Positions 10,656 to 19,355 of a stretch of 64,000 nt of DNA are shown here, piece by piece. The DNA lies in the NCBI GenBank assembly GCA_964593795.1, contig CAZQJC010000228.1:19555-83554 (forward strand), given 5' to 3'. The position numbers and the translations under genes are program-made. The stretch comes from JAHFDS01 sp964593795. Lineage in GTDB: Bacteria; Myxococcota_A; Polyangia; JAHFDS01. The stretch's first letter is position 1. Each line of letters opens with the position of its first letter. The notes under the pieces are model-generated. The model had not been told where the DNA came from, made no database searches, and worked only from the letters and a program-made list of their open reading frames with translations.

Positions 10656-11774
10656 ATGAGCGCGATCGGACCGGTCGGCAAGCGCGTGGTGGTCTCCGAG
10701 CTGGGCGAGGATCCGCCCGAGGCGATCGAGCGATTCCTGTCGCTCGAGCCGATGGCGCCGCCGGATCCCGCGGCGCTGGGCGCACGTGACGTCATCATCG
10801 CGGTCAAGAGCGCGCAGGTGGGCTGGGTGGATCTGCTGATGACGAGCGGGCAGTACCAGCACCTGCCCAAGCCGCCGTACACGCCGGGCCTCGAGTACGC
10901 GGGCGTGGTCGCGTGGGCGGGCGCGGAGGCCGGCGCGATCGCGGTCGGCGACGAGGTGCTGGTCGATGGGTTCCTGGCTGGGCCGCGCTCGCTGGGGGGC
11001 TACCAGGCCTACGGCGGCTTCGCGTCGTACGCGGTGGCGCCGGTCGAGGCGGTCCGGCGTATCCCGGGCGGGCTGTCGTTCGACCAGGCCTGCAACCTGC
11101 TCGGGAACTACGAGACGGCGTACCACTGCCTCGTGACGCGCGGGCGCCTCGCGGCGGGCGAGACGGTGATGATCCACGGCGCGTCGGGCGCGACGGGCCT
11201 GGCCGCGGTGCACGTGGCGAAGCTCGTGGGCGCGCGGGTGATCGCCACCGGGCGCTCCGAGGACAAGCTCGCCGCGGTGCGGGCGCAGGGCGCGGACCAC
11301 GTGCTGAGCGTCCGCCGGTCGGACGGCGCGCCCGGCGTCCGCGAGCTGCGCGAGGAGGTCAAGGCGCTCACGGGTGGCCGCGGCGTGGACGTGGTCTACG
11401 ACGGCGTCGGCGGCGAGATCTCCGCCGAGAGCCTGCGATGTATGCGCTTTGGCGCACGTTTCCTCATCGTCGGCTGGGCGGCGACGCCGTTCGTGTCGCG
11501 CGGCAAGGGCCAGCGCGGCGCGCCGAACGTCAACGTGCTGCCCACGAACCTCATCATGATGAAGGGCCTCGACGTGCTCGGGTGTCCGACGGTCATCTCG
11601 ACGGTCAACGATCCGTCGCTGCGCCCGCCGCGCCTCGCGCAGCTCCTGGCGTGGGTGGAGGCCGGCAAGATCAAGCCGCACGTCTCGCACGTGTTCCCGC
11701 TCGACGAGGTCAAGGAGGCGATGCGGACGAAGTGGCGCGGCGAGGTGATCGGCGGCTGCGTGGTGAGGCCGTAG
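10656..11774 (+). CDS. Medium-chain dehydrogenase/reductase, NADPH:quinone oxidoreductase type
   Basis: 372 aa, ATG start, 42 nt from the divergent membrane protein. The N-terminal GroES-like domain includes PYTPGLEYAGVV and GDEVLVDGF; the Rossmann domain has the MIHGASGATGLAAVHVAK (GxSGxxG) nucleotide loop, then IATGRSEDKL and GVDVVYDGVGG. Zinc-ligand residues of true alcohol dehydrogenases are absent, placing it with quinone oxidoreductase/enoyl reductase-like MDRs. Expected reaction: NADPH-dependent reduction of a quinone or enone. The first 40 residues are slightly longer than usual. It converges with the kinase-FGE gene, leaving only one nucleotide between the stops. Confidence 0.9.
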   Translation: MSAIGPVGKRVVVSELGEDPPEAIERFLSLEPMAPPDPAALGARDVIIAVKSAQVGWVDLLMTSGQYQHLPKPPYTPGLEYAGVVAWAGAEAGAIAVGDEVLVDGFLAGPRSLGGYQAYGGFASYAVAPVEAVRRIPGGLSFDQACNLLGNYETAYHCLVTRGRLAAGETVMIHGASGATGLAAVHVAKLVGARVIATGRSEDKLAAVRAQGADHVLSVRRSDGAPGVRELREEVKALTGGRGVDVVYDGVGGEISAESLRCMRFGARFLIVGWAATPFVSRGKGQRGAPNVNVLPTNLIMMKGLDVLGCPTVISTVNDPSLRPPRLAQLLAWVEAGKIKPHVSHVFPLDEVKEAMRTKWRGEVIGGCVVRP

Positions 11775-11775
11775 G

Positions 11776-14364
11776 TCAGAGCGGGATCACGACGCGGAAG
11801 CCGAACTCGGCTCGGCGCAGGGCCGCGGGGGCGCGGAACCGCGCGGCGAGCCGGCACTCGGGCGCGGACGCCATCCACGAGCCACCGCGCAGCACGTGGC
11901 GCGGGCCGAGCAGGCTCCTCGGCGCGTCCTGCGCGGCGGTGCGCGTGGTCCTGGCGTCCGACTCGCCCTCGATGTCCGCGATCCACTCGCGCATGCCGCC
12001 CGCGGCGTCGCACACGCCGTAGGGCGAGACGTCGAGGCGGAACGTGCCCGGCGCCTCGGGCTCGGCGACGCCCGGGCGCGAGTCGCGCATCTTGCAGTAC
12101 GTCGCGTCGAAGTGGTCGCCCCACGGGAAGTAGCGGCGGTCCGCGCCGCGCATCGCCTTCTCCCACTCGAGCTCGGTCGGCAGGCGCACCTCGCGGCCCT
12201 CGCGCTCGGAGCGCCACGCGCAGTAGGCGACGGCGTCGAACCAGTCCACGCCGCCGACCGCGAAGTCGACGAGCTCGCCCGCGTCGCCGCCCGAGCCGGT
12301 CACGGGCGGTAGCTGCACGTCGCCCCGGCCGGTCTGCTCGAGGAAGCGCTTGTACTCGCGGAAGGTGACGGGCAGTCGCCCGATGAGGAACGCGTCCACG
12401 TGCACGCGGCGCTCGGTCAGGGCGTCCTGCGCCTCGTCGTCGCCGCCGACGGTGGTGGGACCGGCCGGCACGTAGACGAAGCCCGCCGGCGCCTCGTCCT
12501 CGGCGAGCAGGCGCACGCGGGTCTCGAGCCGCTCGCCGCGCTGCAGATCGAGGTGCACGCGCGCGGGCTGGAAGCCCGCCGCCGACAGCTCGAGCAGCCA
12601 GCTGCCGGCGGGCAGCTCCACTTCGAGCGGTGTCGCGCCGAGCATGCGTCGCTCGCCCACGCGATAGACGCGCTCGCCCGTGACGTAGCGGTGCGCCACC
12701 ACGCCCGCCCCGGGCGGCGTGCTCGAGAGCGACACCCGCGCCCGCTCGCGGAGGCGCTGCGAGAACGTGCCGTCGTCGTACTGGCGCATGAGGCGCTCGA
12801 AGTACCCGCGCCCGCCACGGTTGCGCTCGCGCTCCGCTTGCACGAGGCGCATCCAGTAGAGCTCGGCGAGCATCTGGCGCGCGGCGGCGTTGTCGGGCTC
12901 GTGGCCGAGCGCCTGGCCGAGCAGGACGGTGGCCTCGCCGAAGGCCTCGGCGTGCTCGCGCTCCGCCTGCGCGGCGAGATCCTCGAGCTGCCACGACGGC
13001 TGCTTGAGCTCGACCGGATCGCTCGGCAGCACGCCGAGCAGCGAGAGCTGCGACTCGACGCGGAGCCGGCCGATCTCCTCGAACAGCGCGTCACACGTGA
13101 TCTTCACGTCGCGCGCCTCCTCGACCAGGCGCGCCGCCTGCTCGTGCTTGCGCTCGCGCTCCTTCGAACCCTCGAGGTACTGCTCGAGCTCGTGCACGAC
13201 CTCGCCGAGATCGCCCGGGCGACGCGCGGGCTCCTTGGCCAGGCAGCGCAGGCACAGCTCCTCGAGCAGGAGCGGCGCCTGCGCGTTGAGCTCGCGCGGA
13301 GGGCGGACCTCCTCGCGCAGCGTGGCGCTCACGATCTCGATGGGGGTCGGGCGCGCGAACGGCAGCCGGCCCGTCAGGATCTCGTAGAGGATGACGCCGA
13401 GCGAGAAGATGTCCGAGCGCGCGTCCACCGACGTCGCGTCGACGATCTGCTCGGGCGGCATGTAGCCGGGCGAGCCGAGGAAGCTGCCGTGCTGCGTCTC
13501 GCTCGCGGGCGCGGTCGGCGCGCCGGCCTCGTTGCCGAGCACCTTGGCGATGCCCCAGTCGGTGACGTAGACCTCGCCGTAGTTGCCGATGAGGACGTTC
13601 TCGGGCTTGAGGTCGCGGTGGATGACGCCGCGCGAGTGCGCGTACGACATCGCGCAGCAGACCTGCGAGAACACCGACAGCAGGCGCACGAGCGGGAACT
13701 TCTGGCGCACGTCGGGCTTGCGCAGCACGTCGGCCATCGAGTGGCTCTCGACGGCGCGCATCGTGTAGAACGGCTCGCCCGAGGGCAAGAGGCCCAGGTT
13801 GTAGACGGGCACGATCCCGGGGTGCTCGAGCTGCGCGGTGATGCGCGCCTCGGTGAGGAAGCGGCGCACCACCTCGGGGAAGGTCGAGGCGTGCTCGTTC
13901 AAGACCTTGAGCGCCTCCATGCGGCCGAGCTGCGTGTCCTCGGCGGAGAACACGGTGCCCATGCCGCCGCGCCCGAGCTCCTTGTCGATGCGATAGCGCG
14001 ACTCGGTGGGCGGCGTGGCGCCGGGCGCGGTCTCGGTGGCGCCGCCGGTGAGCGGGCCGAGCAGCGTCTGCACGTAGCCGGTCTGCGTGCGCGGGACGGG
14101 CGTCGGCGCCGCGGGTGGCGGCGGCGCGGGCGGCGCTGCTTCGGGCATCGTCAGCGACGGCGCGGCGGCGGTGCCGCCCTCGCCCTCGCCCTCGGAGAGC
14201 AACTCCCAGAGGCGATCGTTGCCGATGCGCCCCGCGAGCTCCGCGCGCGCCTCGTCGATGCGCCCGGTGGAGACGACCTCGGCCAGCTTCCAGAGGGCAT
14301 CCGCCTCGAGCCATCCTCGCCTGGTGGCGACCTGGATGACCTCGCGGATCCGACGCGCGTCCAT
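11776..14364 (-). CDS. Ser/Thr protein kinase fused to PEGA and formylglycine-generating-enzyme-like domains
   Basis: 862 aa. A short N-terminal helical region and a Pro/Ala linker (about 64-120) precede an Hanks-type kinase domain: LGRGGMGTVFSAED (130-143), ALKVL (catalytic Lys153), HRDLKPEN (249-256) and DWG (269-271) where most kinases have DFG. A coiled, helical region (about 395-520) leads to a PEGA-like beta domain (VSLSSTPPGAGVV ... LLELSAAGFQPARVHLDL). The C-terminal 250 residues are a sulfatase-modifying-factor/FGE-like domain (VDWFDAVAYCAWRSE, RLPTELEWEKAMRG, HVLRGGSW, FGFRVV). In such fusions the FGE-like module usually binds ligands rather than making formylglycine. DWG is a known variant in this bacterial group. 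No transmembrane helix is seen, so it is cytoplasmic. Confidence 0.93.
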   Translation of the reverse strand: MDARRIREVIQVATRRGWLEADALWKLAEVVSTGRIDEARAELAGRIGNDRLWELLSEGEGEGGTAAAPSLTMPEAAPPAPPPPAAPTPVPRTQTGYVQTLLGPLTGGATETAPGATPPTESRYRIDKELGRGGMGTVFSAEDTQLGRMEALKVLNEHASTFPEVVRRFLTEARITAQLEHPGIVPVYNLGLLPSGEPFYTMRAVESHSMADVLRKPDVRQKFPLVRLLSVFSQVCCAMSYAHSRGVIHRDLKPENVLIGNYGEVYVTDWGIAKVLGNEAGAPTAPASETQHGSFLGSPGYMPPEQIVDATSVDARSDIFSLGVILYEILTGRLPFARPTPIEIVSATLREEVRPPRELNAQAPLLLEELCLRCLAKEPARRPGDLGEVVHELEQYLEGSKERERKHEQAARLVEEARDVKITCDALFEEIGRLRVESQLSLLGVLPSDPVELKQPSWQLEDLAAQAEREHAEAFGEATVLLGQALGHEPDNAAARQMLAELYWMRLVQAERERNRGGRGYFERLMRQYDDGTFSQRLRERARVSLSSTPPGAGVVAHRYVTGERVYRVGERRMLGATPLEVELPAGSWLLELSAAGFQPARVHLDLQRGERLETRVRLLAEDEAPAGFVYVPAGPTTVGGDDEAQDALTERRVHVDAFLIGRLPVTFREYKRFLEQTGRGDVQLPPVTGSGGDAGELVDFAVGGVDWFDAVAYCAWRSEREGREVRLPTELEWEKAMRGADRRYFPWGDHFDATYCKMRDSRPGVAEPEAPGTFRLDVSPYGVCDAAGGMREWIADIEGESDARTTRTAAQDAPRSLLGPRHVLRGGSWMASAPECRLAARFRAPAALRRAEFGFRVVIPL

Positions 14365-14512
14365 CGTCGAATCTTAAGCGACCGCGCCGCAAGCATCACC
14401 GTCGACGAGGGGGTCGTCTGGCCGCAGGCTCGACCCCGCAGTCGCTGCGCGCGGTACGCGCCCTCGGCGCGCCCCCGCGAGTCTTTCGGCCCGTGTAGGG
14501 GCTCGCCCGACA

Positions 14513-14528
14513 TGGCACCGGGCTTGCT
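14513..14528 (+). promoter_or_regulatory. Candidate sigma-54 (-24/-12) promoter
   Basis: TGGCACC-GGGC-TTGCT matches the sigma-54 consensus TGGCACG-N4-TTGCW at all but one position, with correct GG-to-GC spacing. It is 12 nt upstream of the ATG at 14541, so transcription would begin almost at the start codon and the visible GGCGGGAG ribosome binding site would lie upstream of +1. It may be real with a leaderless message, or coincidental. Confidence 0.4.
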
Positions 14529-14540
14529 TGGCGGGAGCGC

Positions 14541-15599
14541 ATGAAGCCGGCGTGGGTCCTTGGGCTGCTCGTGTTCGTGGGTGTCGGCTGCAAGGTCGAG
14601 CCCTTGCCGTCGCAGGACGAGCCGGGCGGATCGCACGCGGCGGCGGATGGCGGGCCGCCGGCCAGCGGTCCGGCGGGCGCGGGCGGGCGAGCGGGCGCCG
14701 CCGGGACGGCCGGGGCGGGGGGTGCGGCGGGGGCGGGCGGCGATGGCTGCCGCGAGCCCGACGCCGCGACCGGGGTGACGCTGAACCCCGAGCTCACCGA
14801 CGTGTACCGGGCGTTCTCGCTAGGCTCGGTGCCGGGTGTCCCGCCGCAGCGCTACGGTGGGCTCACGCTCGCGATGGGAGATCCGAGCACGCTCCTCATC
14901 GGGGGCAACGCCAACGATCCGGGCGCGCAGCTCTATGCCATCCGCGTCGTGCGCGCGTGCGGCCACATCGTGGGCTTCGAGGGCACGGCCATGCCGGTCG
15001 CGCAGACCGCGCACATCGACGGCGGCGTCGACTACGGCCCCGGTGGCGTCTTCTTCTTCGCCGGGTACCCCACGAACACGATCGGACAGATTCGCCCAGG
15101 CGAATCCGTCTCGGCGCGCACGGTGGACCTCGGCGCGCTCGGCGTGCCGGCGTCGGTGGGCGCGCTCAAGTTCGTACCGGCGCGGTTCGCGCGAGCGGGC
15201 GCGCTCAAGGTGGTCTCGTGGCCGGGCGGGCAGTGGTTCGAGCTCGCTGGCCAGGCGGACGCGATGGGCCTTCTCGACATCACGGCGGCGACCCCGCGCA
15301 TGGGCGTCGTCCTGACCGGCGGGCCGGAGGGCTTCGCGTACATCCCGCCCGGCTCGCCGCACTTCGAGCGACCGAGCCTCATCGTGTCCGAGTGGTCGGC
15401 GGGAGGCGTGGCGACCTACGACCTCGACGCCCAGGGCGACCCCGTGATCTCGACGCGCAAGGCGTTCCTGACCGGGCTCATGGGCGCCGAGGGCGCGTTC
15501 TTCGATTCGGCCACGGGCGACTTCCTGTTCTCGACGTGGAACGGCACCGGCGGCTCGGAGCGCGTGATCCTCGTGCAGGGCTTCGTACCGATCGGGTGA
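14541..15599 (+). CDS. Lipoprotein with Gly/Ala spacer and beta-propeller-like body
   Basis: 352 aa from ATG at 14541, preceded by a GGGAG ribosome binding site. Signal MKPAWVLGLLVFVGVGC gives a lipobox with Cys17. A Gly/Ala-rich spacer occupies about residues 40-72. The remaining 280 residues are beta-rich, with periodic strand-turn segments (GGLTLAMGDPSTLLIGG, VDYGPGGVFFFAGYP, GALKVVSWPGGQWFELAG, EGFAYIPPGSPHF, SGDFLFSTWNG-like), the look of a six- or seven-bladed propeller. No catalytic motif or named family is recognised. Presumably exported and lipid-anchored. It converges with the prolyl oligopeptidase gene across a large hairpin. Confidence 0.72.
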   Translation: MKPAWVLGLLVFVGVGCKVEPLPSQDEPGGSHAAADGGPPASGPAGAGGRAGAAGTAGAGGAAGAGGDGCREPDAATGVTLNPELTDVYRAFSLGSVPGVPPQRYGGLTLAMGDPSTLLIGGNANDPGAQLYAIRVVRACGHIVGFEGTAMPVAQTAHIDGGVDYGPGGVFFFAGYPTNTIGQIRPGESVSARTVDLGALGVPASVGALKFVPARFARAGALKVVSWPGGQWFELAGQADAMGLLDITAATPRMGVVLTGGPEGFAYIPPGSPHFERPSLIVSEWSAGGVATYDLDAQGDPVISTRKAFLTGLMGAEGAFFDSATGDFLFSTWNGTGGSERVILVQGFVPIG

Positions 15600-15621
15600 G
15601 GTCAACCAACGATTCGGAAAA

Positions 15622-15701
15622 CGTGGACGTGGACCTGAACGTGGACGTGGACGATCCGGCTCCGGTCGCCGTCCACGTCCACGACTGCGTCCACGTCCAC
15701 G
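15622..15701. repeat. Large imperfect hairpin made of 13-mer repeats
   Basis: The 123-nt gap between convergent genes carries CGTGGACGTGGAC twice (15622-15634 and 15640-15652, 5 nt apart) and its inverse GTCCACGTCCACG twice (15671-15683 and 15689-15701, 5 nt apart). The two halves pair as a 31-nt-arm hairpin with a central 5-nt mismatch and an 18-nt loop. It could serve as a bidirectional terminator for the lipoprotein and the peptidase; its hexamer periodicity (GTGGAC) also suggests a dispersed intergenic repeat. Confidence 0.7.
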
Positions 15702-15722
15702 ACCACGATTCGCCGCTTCCCT

Positions 15723-17888
15723 TCACAGCCCCAGCTGGCGGGCGAGGAAGACGTAGGCCAGCGCGGACATGTGCGCGCGCTGCTGGTTGTTGGCCGCGCC
15801 GCCGTGGCCACCCTCGATGTTCTCGTAGTAGAGGACGTCGTGGCCTTGCTCGGTCATGCGCGCGACCATCTTGCGCGCGTGCCCGGGGTGCACGCGGTCG
15901 TCGCGCGTCGAGGTCGTGAAGAGCGTGCGCGGGTACTTCGCGTCCTTCTTCACGTTCTGGTACGGCGAGTACTTCGCGATCGCGGCCCATTCCTCGGGCA
16001 CCTTGGGGTCGCCGTACTCGCTCATCCAGGAGGCGCCCGCGAGCAGCCCGGAGAAGCGCTTCATGTCGAGGAGCGGTACCTCGCACACGACCGCGCCGAA
16101 GATCTCCGGCCGCTGCGTGAGCATCACGCCGACGAGCAGGCCGCCGTTCGAGCCGCCCTCGATGCCGAGCTTCTTCGGGCTCGTCACCTTGCGCGCGATG
16201 AGGTCCTCGGCGATCGCGGCGAAGTCGTCGTAGGCACGCTGGCGGTTCGTCTTGAGCGCCGCCTGGTGCCACGCGGGGCCGTACTCGCCGCCGCCGCGGA
16301 TGTTGGCCTGCACGAAGACGCCGCCGCGCTCCATCCACGCGGCGCCCGCGATCGGGCTGTAGCCGGGCTCGAGGCTGACCTCGAAGCCGCCGTAGCCCGT
16401 GAGCAGCGTGGGGTTCTGTCCATCCAGCGTGAGCCCCTTCCTCGAGACCTGGAAGTAGGGGACCTTCGTGCCGTCCTTCGACGTCGCGAAGTGCTGCTCC
16501 ACCGCCAGGCTCGAGGCGTCGAAGAAGGCCGGCGACTGCTTGAGCTTCTCCGGCTTCTTGCCGAGCCTGGCGTGCGAGAGCGTGTACGGCTGGGTGAAGT
16601 CGTTCGACACGAACCAGTACTCGTCCGAGTCGGTCGGGTCCACCGGCTCGGCGCCGAACGAACCGAGGCCCTTGACCTCGTGCGGGCGCATCGTCCACTT
16701 GCCGCCCTTGCGCGTCCACACGTAGAGGCGGTTGTGCACGTCCTCGAGCTCGTTGACGATGAGCGCGGTCTTGAGCTGCGCGACGGCGGACAGGGACTTG
16801 TTCGGCTTCGGCGTGAACAGGGCCGTGAAGTCGCGGCCGCCCTTGCGGTACGCGTCGAAGCCGGTCGTCAGGAGCGATCCCTTCGGCCAGGTCTTGCCGC
16901 CGGCGGTCCAGTCGTCGCGCAGCGTGATGAGGATCTGGTCGTCCCAGACGTCCAGGTTCGCGGACTCGGGCAGGTCGATGCGCTCGAGCTTGTCACCGGC
17001 GCGCAGCCAGTACTGCGTCTGGTAGAACGTGATGCCGCGGACGGCGAGGTCCCGCGGCTTGCCGTGATCCCACGTGCGATGCACGCCGCCCGAGACGTCG
17101 GTCTTCTGGGCCTCGAAGACGAGCTTGGCCTCCGCGAGCGGGGTGCCGCGCTTCCACTCCTTCGAGAGGCGCGGGTAACCGGAGTCGGTGAGCGTGCCCG
17201 GGCCCTGGTCCGTGCCGACGTAGACCGTGTCGAGATCCTTCCAGTCGATGCTGGACTTGGCCTCGGGCAGCGAGAAGCCGCCGGGGACGAAGGCCTTCGT
17301 CTTCGTGTCGAACTCGCGCACGACGCTCGCGTCGGCGCCGCCGCGCGAGAGGAAGACGAGGCAGCGCTCGTACTTCGGGTAGAGGCAGGCCGCGCCCTTC
17401 CAGACCCACGGCTCCTTCTCGGTGGCCGCGAGGGCGTCGACGTCGAGCACCGTCTCCCAGGCGGGCTTGGGCTTGCGGTACTCGGCGAGCGACTTCACGC
17501 GCCGCCACAGCCCGCGCGCGTGGGCGTCGTCGCGCCAGAAGTTGTAGTAGTGGGCGCCCTGCTTGCCGATCCACGGGATCTTGTCCTTGGAGTCGAGGAT
17601 CCCGAGGAGGCGTTGCTCGAGCGGCTTGAAGCGGGCGTCGCCCTCGAGCTCCTTCGTGGAGCGTGCGTTCTGCTCCTTCGCCCAGGCGAGGGCCTTGTCG
17701 GCGGTGACCTCCTCGAGCCAGAGGTAGGGATCCTCGGGCGGCGCGTGCGGCGGCGCTGGTGCGGGCGCGGGCGGCGGTGTGACGGGCGTCGGGGGCGGCG
17801 CGGGCTTGTTTGCGGCGACCGGCGCGGGCGGCGGTGCGGTGGGTGCGCACGCGAGGAGCAGGCCGAGAAAGAGGGCGACACGCTGCAT
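15723..17888 (-). CDS. Prolyl oligopeptidase family serine peptidase (S9A), lipoprotein
   Basis: 721 aa from ATG at 17888, chosen because it gives a lipoprotein signal (MQRVALFLGLLLACAP, lipobox LLLAC, Cys14); the frame is open further upstream. A Pro/Ala-rich spacer precedes the body, which begins PPEDPYLWLEEV, a typical S9A opening. A seven-bladed propeller region (about 100-450) is followed by the alpha/beta hydrolase domain with nucleophile Ser580 in EGGSNGGLLVG, the Asp in STRDDRVHPGHA and the His in EGGHGGAAN. It cleaves short proline-containing peptides; here it is anchored in the envelope, fitting nutrient scavenging or predation. Length matches the family. Confidence 0.95.
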   Translation of the reverse strand: MQRVALFLGLLLACAPTAPPPAPVAANKPAPPPTPVTPPPAPAPAPPHAPPEDPYLWLEEVTADKALAWAKEQNARSTKELEGDARFKPLEQRLLGILDSKDKIPWIGKQGAHYYNFWRDDAHARGLWRRVKSLAEYRKPKPAWETVLDVDALAATEKEPWVWKGAACLYPKYERCLVFLSRGGADASVVREFDTKTKAFVPGGFSLPEAKSSIDWKDLDTVYVGTDQGPGTLTDSGYPRLSKEWKRGTPLAEAKLVFEAQKTDVSGGVHRTWDHGKPRDLAVRGITFYQTQYWLRAGDKLERIDLPESANLDVWDDQILITLRDDWTAGGKTWPKGSLLTTGFDAYRKGGRDFTALFTPKPNKSLSAVAQLKTALIVNELEDVHNRLYVWTRKGGKWTMRPHEVKGLGSFGAEPVDPTDSDEYWFVSNDFTQPYTLSHARLGKKPEKLKQSPAFFDASSLAVEQHFATSKDGTKVPYFQVSRKGLTLDGQNPTLLTGYGGFEVSLEPGYSPIAGAAWMERGGVFVQANIRGGGEYGPAWHQAALKTNRQRAYDDFAAIAEDLIARKVTSPKKLGIEGGSNGGLLVGVMLTQRPEIFGAVVCEVPLLDMKRFSGLLAGASWMSEYGDPKVPEEWAAIAKYSPYQNVKKDAKYPRTLFTTSTRDDRVHPGHARKMVARMTEQGHDVLYYENIEGGHGGAANNQQRAHMSALAYVFLARQLGL

Positions 17889-17947
17889 GCGCGGGAGCCT
17901 ATCCCGAGATTCCCTGTGCGGGTGCGCACGGAATGCGGGCGGGTGCC

Positions 17948-17972
17948 TTGACTTATTGCACTGTAAGTGCAA
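17948..17972 (+). promoter_or_regulatory. -35-like element overlapping a perfect inverted repeat
   Basis: TTGACT (17948-17953) is immediately followed by TTGCACT-GTA-AGTGCAA (17956-17972), a perfect 7-3-7 inverted repeat. It lies in the divergent region between the peptidase (start 17888) and the lipoprotein (start 18043) and is strikingly AT-rich. The symmetry over the promoter suggests an operator for a dimeric regulator. Confidence 0.5.
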
Positions 17973-18042
17973 ATTGTTGAGTGGGAGGCTGACGGGTGAT
18001 CGCACTTCGCGAGCGCCGGTGGGCCGAGGGAAGGAGCTCGAG

Positions 18043-19332
18043 ATGCGGACTCTTCGTGGTGATGGCTTGCGGGCTGAGTGGCTACTCGCGGGATGCGCGC
18101 TGCTGGGAGGGGTGCTCCTGAGCTGTGGCGGCGATCCGGGGGGAGGTGCGGGCGCTGGAGGCGCGGGCGCTGGAGGCGCGGGCGCTGGAGGTGCGGGCGC
18201 TGGAGGTGCGGGCGCTGGAGGCGCGGGGGCGGACCCGCTGGCGGAGCAGAGCGCGCAGAGCGCGCTGGAGAGCGACCGCGCGATCAACGCCGTGGCGGCG
18301 AGCGTCGACCTCGCGGAGGGCGACACCTCGTTCGTCACGACGCCGGCCTCGACCGCGCGGCCGCCGGTGCTGTTCGCGCTGGCGGACACCGTGCCGGGCG
18401 TCGACGTGGCAGAGGTGCTGCGCGAGCTCACGGGGACGACGTCTCCGTGCTCGCCGACGCCGATGGTCACGAGGACCACGACCCAGTCCGGGTGCAATCG
18501 CATCGGGGTCCAGGGGACGTACACGAACGGCGTCACCGTGGCGTTCGGGCAATGCACGCTCTCGAGCGGCGCGAAGATCACGGGGAGCGTCCAGATCGCG
18601 ATCTCGAAGGCGCTCAGCGCCGGGTCGTCGTGCGACGCGACGGCCAGCGTCGACGTGACCCACGACGTCGCCCTCGACGTGCACGTGCAGGCGGCCGACG
18701 GCAGGAAGGGCGATCTGACCGGCACCGGGCGCTCGCGCTTCGTTCGCACGCCGAACGCCGGGGTTCCGCCGCGCACGATCGACCTCGACGTGACGGCGAA
18801 GTACTTCGAGGCCGACGGCACACCGTCGGTCGACGTACACGTCACCGGGCAGTCGACGCTGACGGTGCAGGGCGCGGCGCCGAGCCTCGCCCTCATCCTC
18901 AACGGCCGCTACACGGCGATGCTGAACCTCGCGCGCGCGACCGCGACGGGGACCCAGACCGACGTGCGCCACGTGCGAGGCTGCTGCTACCCGACGAGCG
19001 GCACGGATGCCGTGACGGTCAAGCCGAACGTCGGGCCGGGCACCCTCACGCGGACGATGGTGTTCGGACCGGGCTGCGGCCAGGCGACGCTCGACGGCGA
19101 ACCGGTCACGCTGACGGCGTGTGAGCGGCCGAGCGGCGGCGGAGGCCTTGGTGGATTCGGCGGGGGCGGGGGCGGGGGCGTTGGCGGATTCGGTGGCGGA
19201 GGCGGCGTCGGCGGATTCGGTGGCGGCGGAGGCCTCGGTGGACTGGGCGGGGGTGGGACCGGCGGTGCGGGCGGGGCCGGTGGTCGCGGCGGGGCGGGTG
19301 GGCGCGGCGGCGCCGGTGGCATCGGCGGCTGA
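18043..19332 (+). CDS. Lipoprotein with N-terminal AGAGG repeats and Gly-rich tail
   Basis: 429 aa from ATG at 18043; an AAGGAG ribosome binding site at 18031-18036 fixes the start, although the frame is open further upstream. The signal ends LLGGVLLSCGGD (lipobox LLSC). A tandem AGAGG spacer follows (about residues 36-62). The body (about 63-365) has regular beta-strands and several Cys, including DVRHVRGCCYPTSGT, and no recognised family. The last 65 residues are almost pure Gly with periodic F/L/V (GLGGFGGGGG-type) and end in GRGGAGGIGG. Predicted exported, lipid-anchored envelope protein; glycine-rich tails of this kind may be disordered or wall-associated. Function unknown. Confidence 0.75.
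   Translation: MRTLRGDGLRAEWLLAGCALLGGVLLSCGGDPGGGAGAGGAGAGGAGAGGAGAGGAGAGGAGADPLAEQSAQSALESDRAINAVAASVDLAEGDTSFVTTPASTARPPVLFALADTVPGVDVAEVLRELTGTTSPCSPTPMVTRTTTQSGCNRIGVQGTYTNGVTVAFGQCTLSSGAKITGSVQIAISKALSAGSSCDATASVDVTHDVALDVHVQAADGRKGDLTGTGRSRFVRTPNAGVPPRTIDLDVTAKYFEADGTPSVDVHVTGQSTLTVQGAAPSLALILNGRYTAMLNLARATATGTQTDVRHVRGCCYPTSGTDAVTVKPNVGPGTLTRTMVFGPGCGQATLDGEPVTLTACERPSGGGGLGGFGGGGGGGVGGFGGGGGVGGFGGGGGLGGLGGGGTGGAGGAGGRGGAGGRGGAGGIGG
18148..18222 (+). repeat. Five tandem copies of a 15-bp unit inside a lipoprotein gene
   Basis: The unit GCGGGCGCTGGAGGY occurs five times head to tail, starting at 18148, 18163, 18178, 18193 and 18208, and encodes AGAGG repeats. The copies differ only at the last positions, indicating recent slippage and a likely length-variable locus between strains. 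Confidence 0.85.
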
Positions 19333-19355
19333 ACCCAGGTCGAACGACGAGCGGG

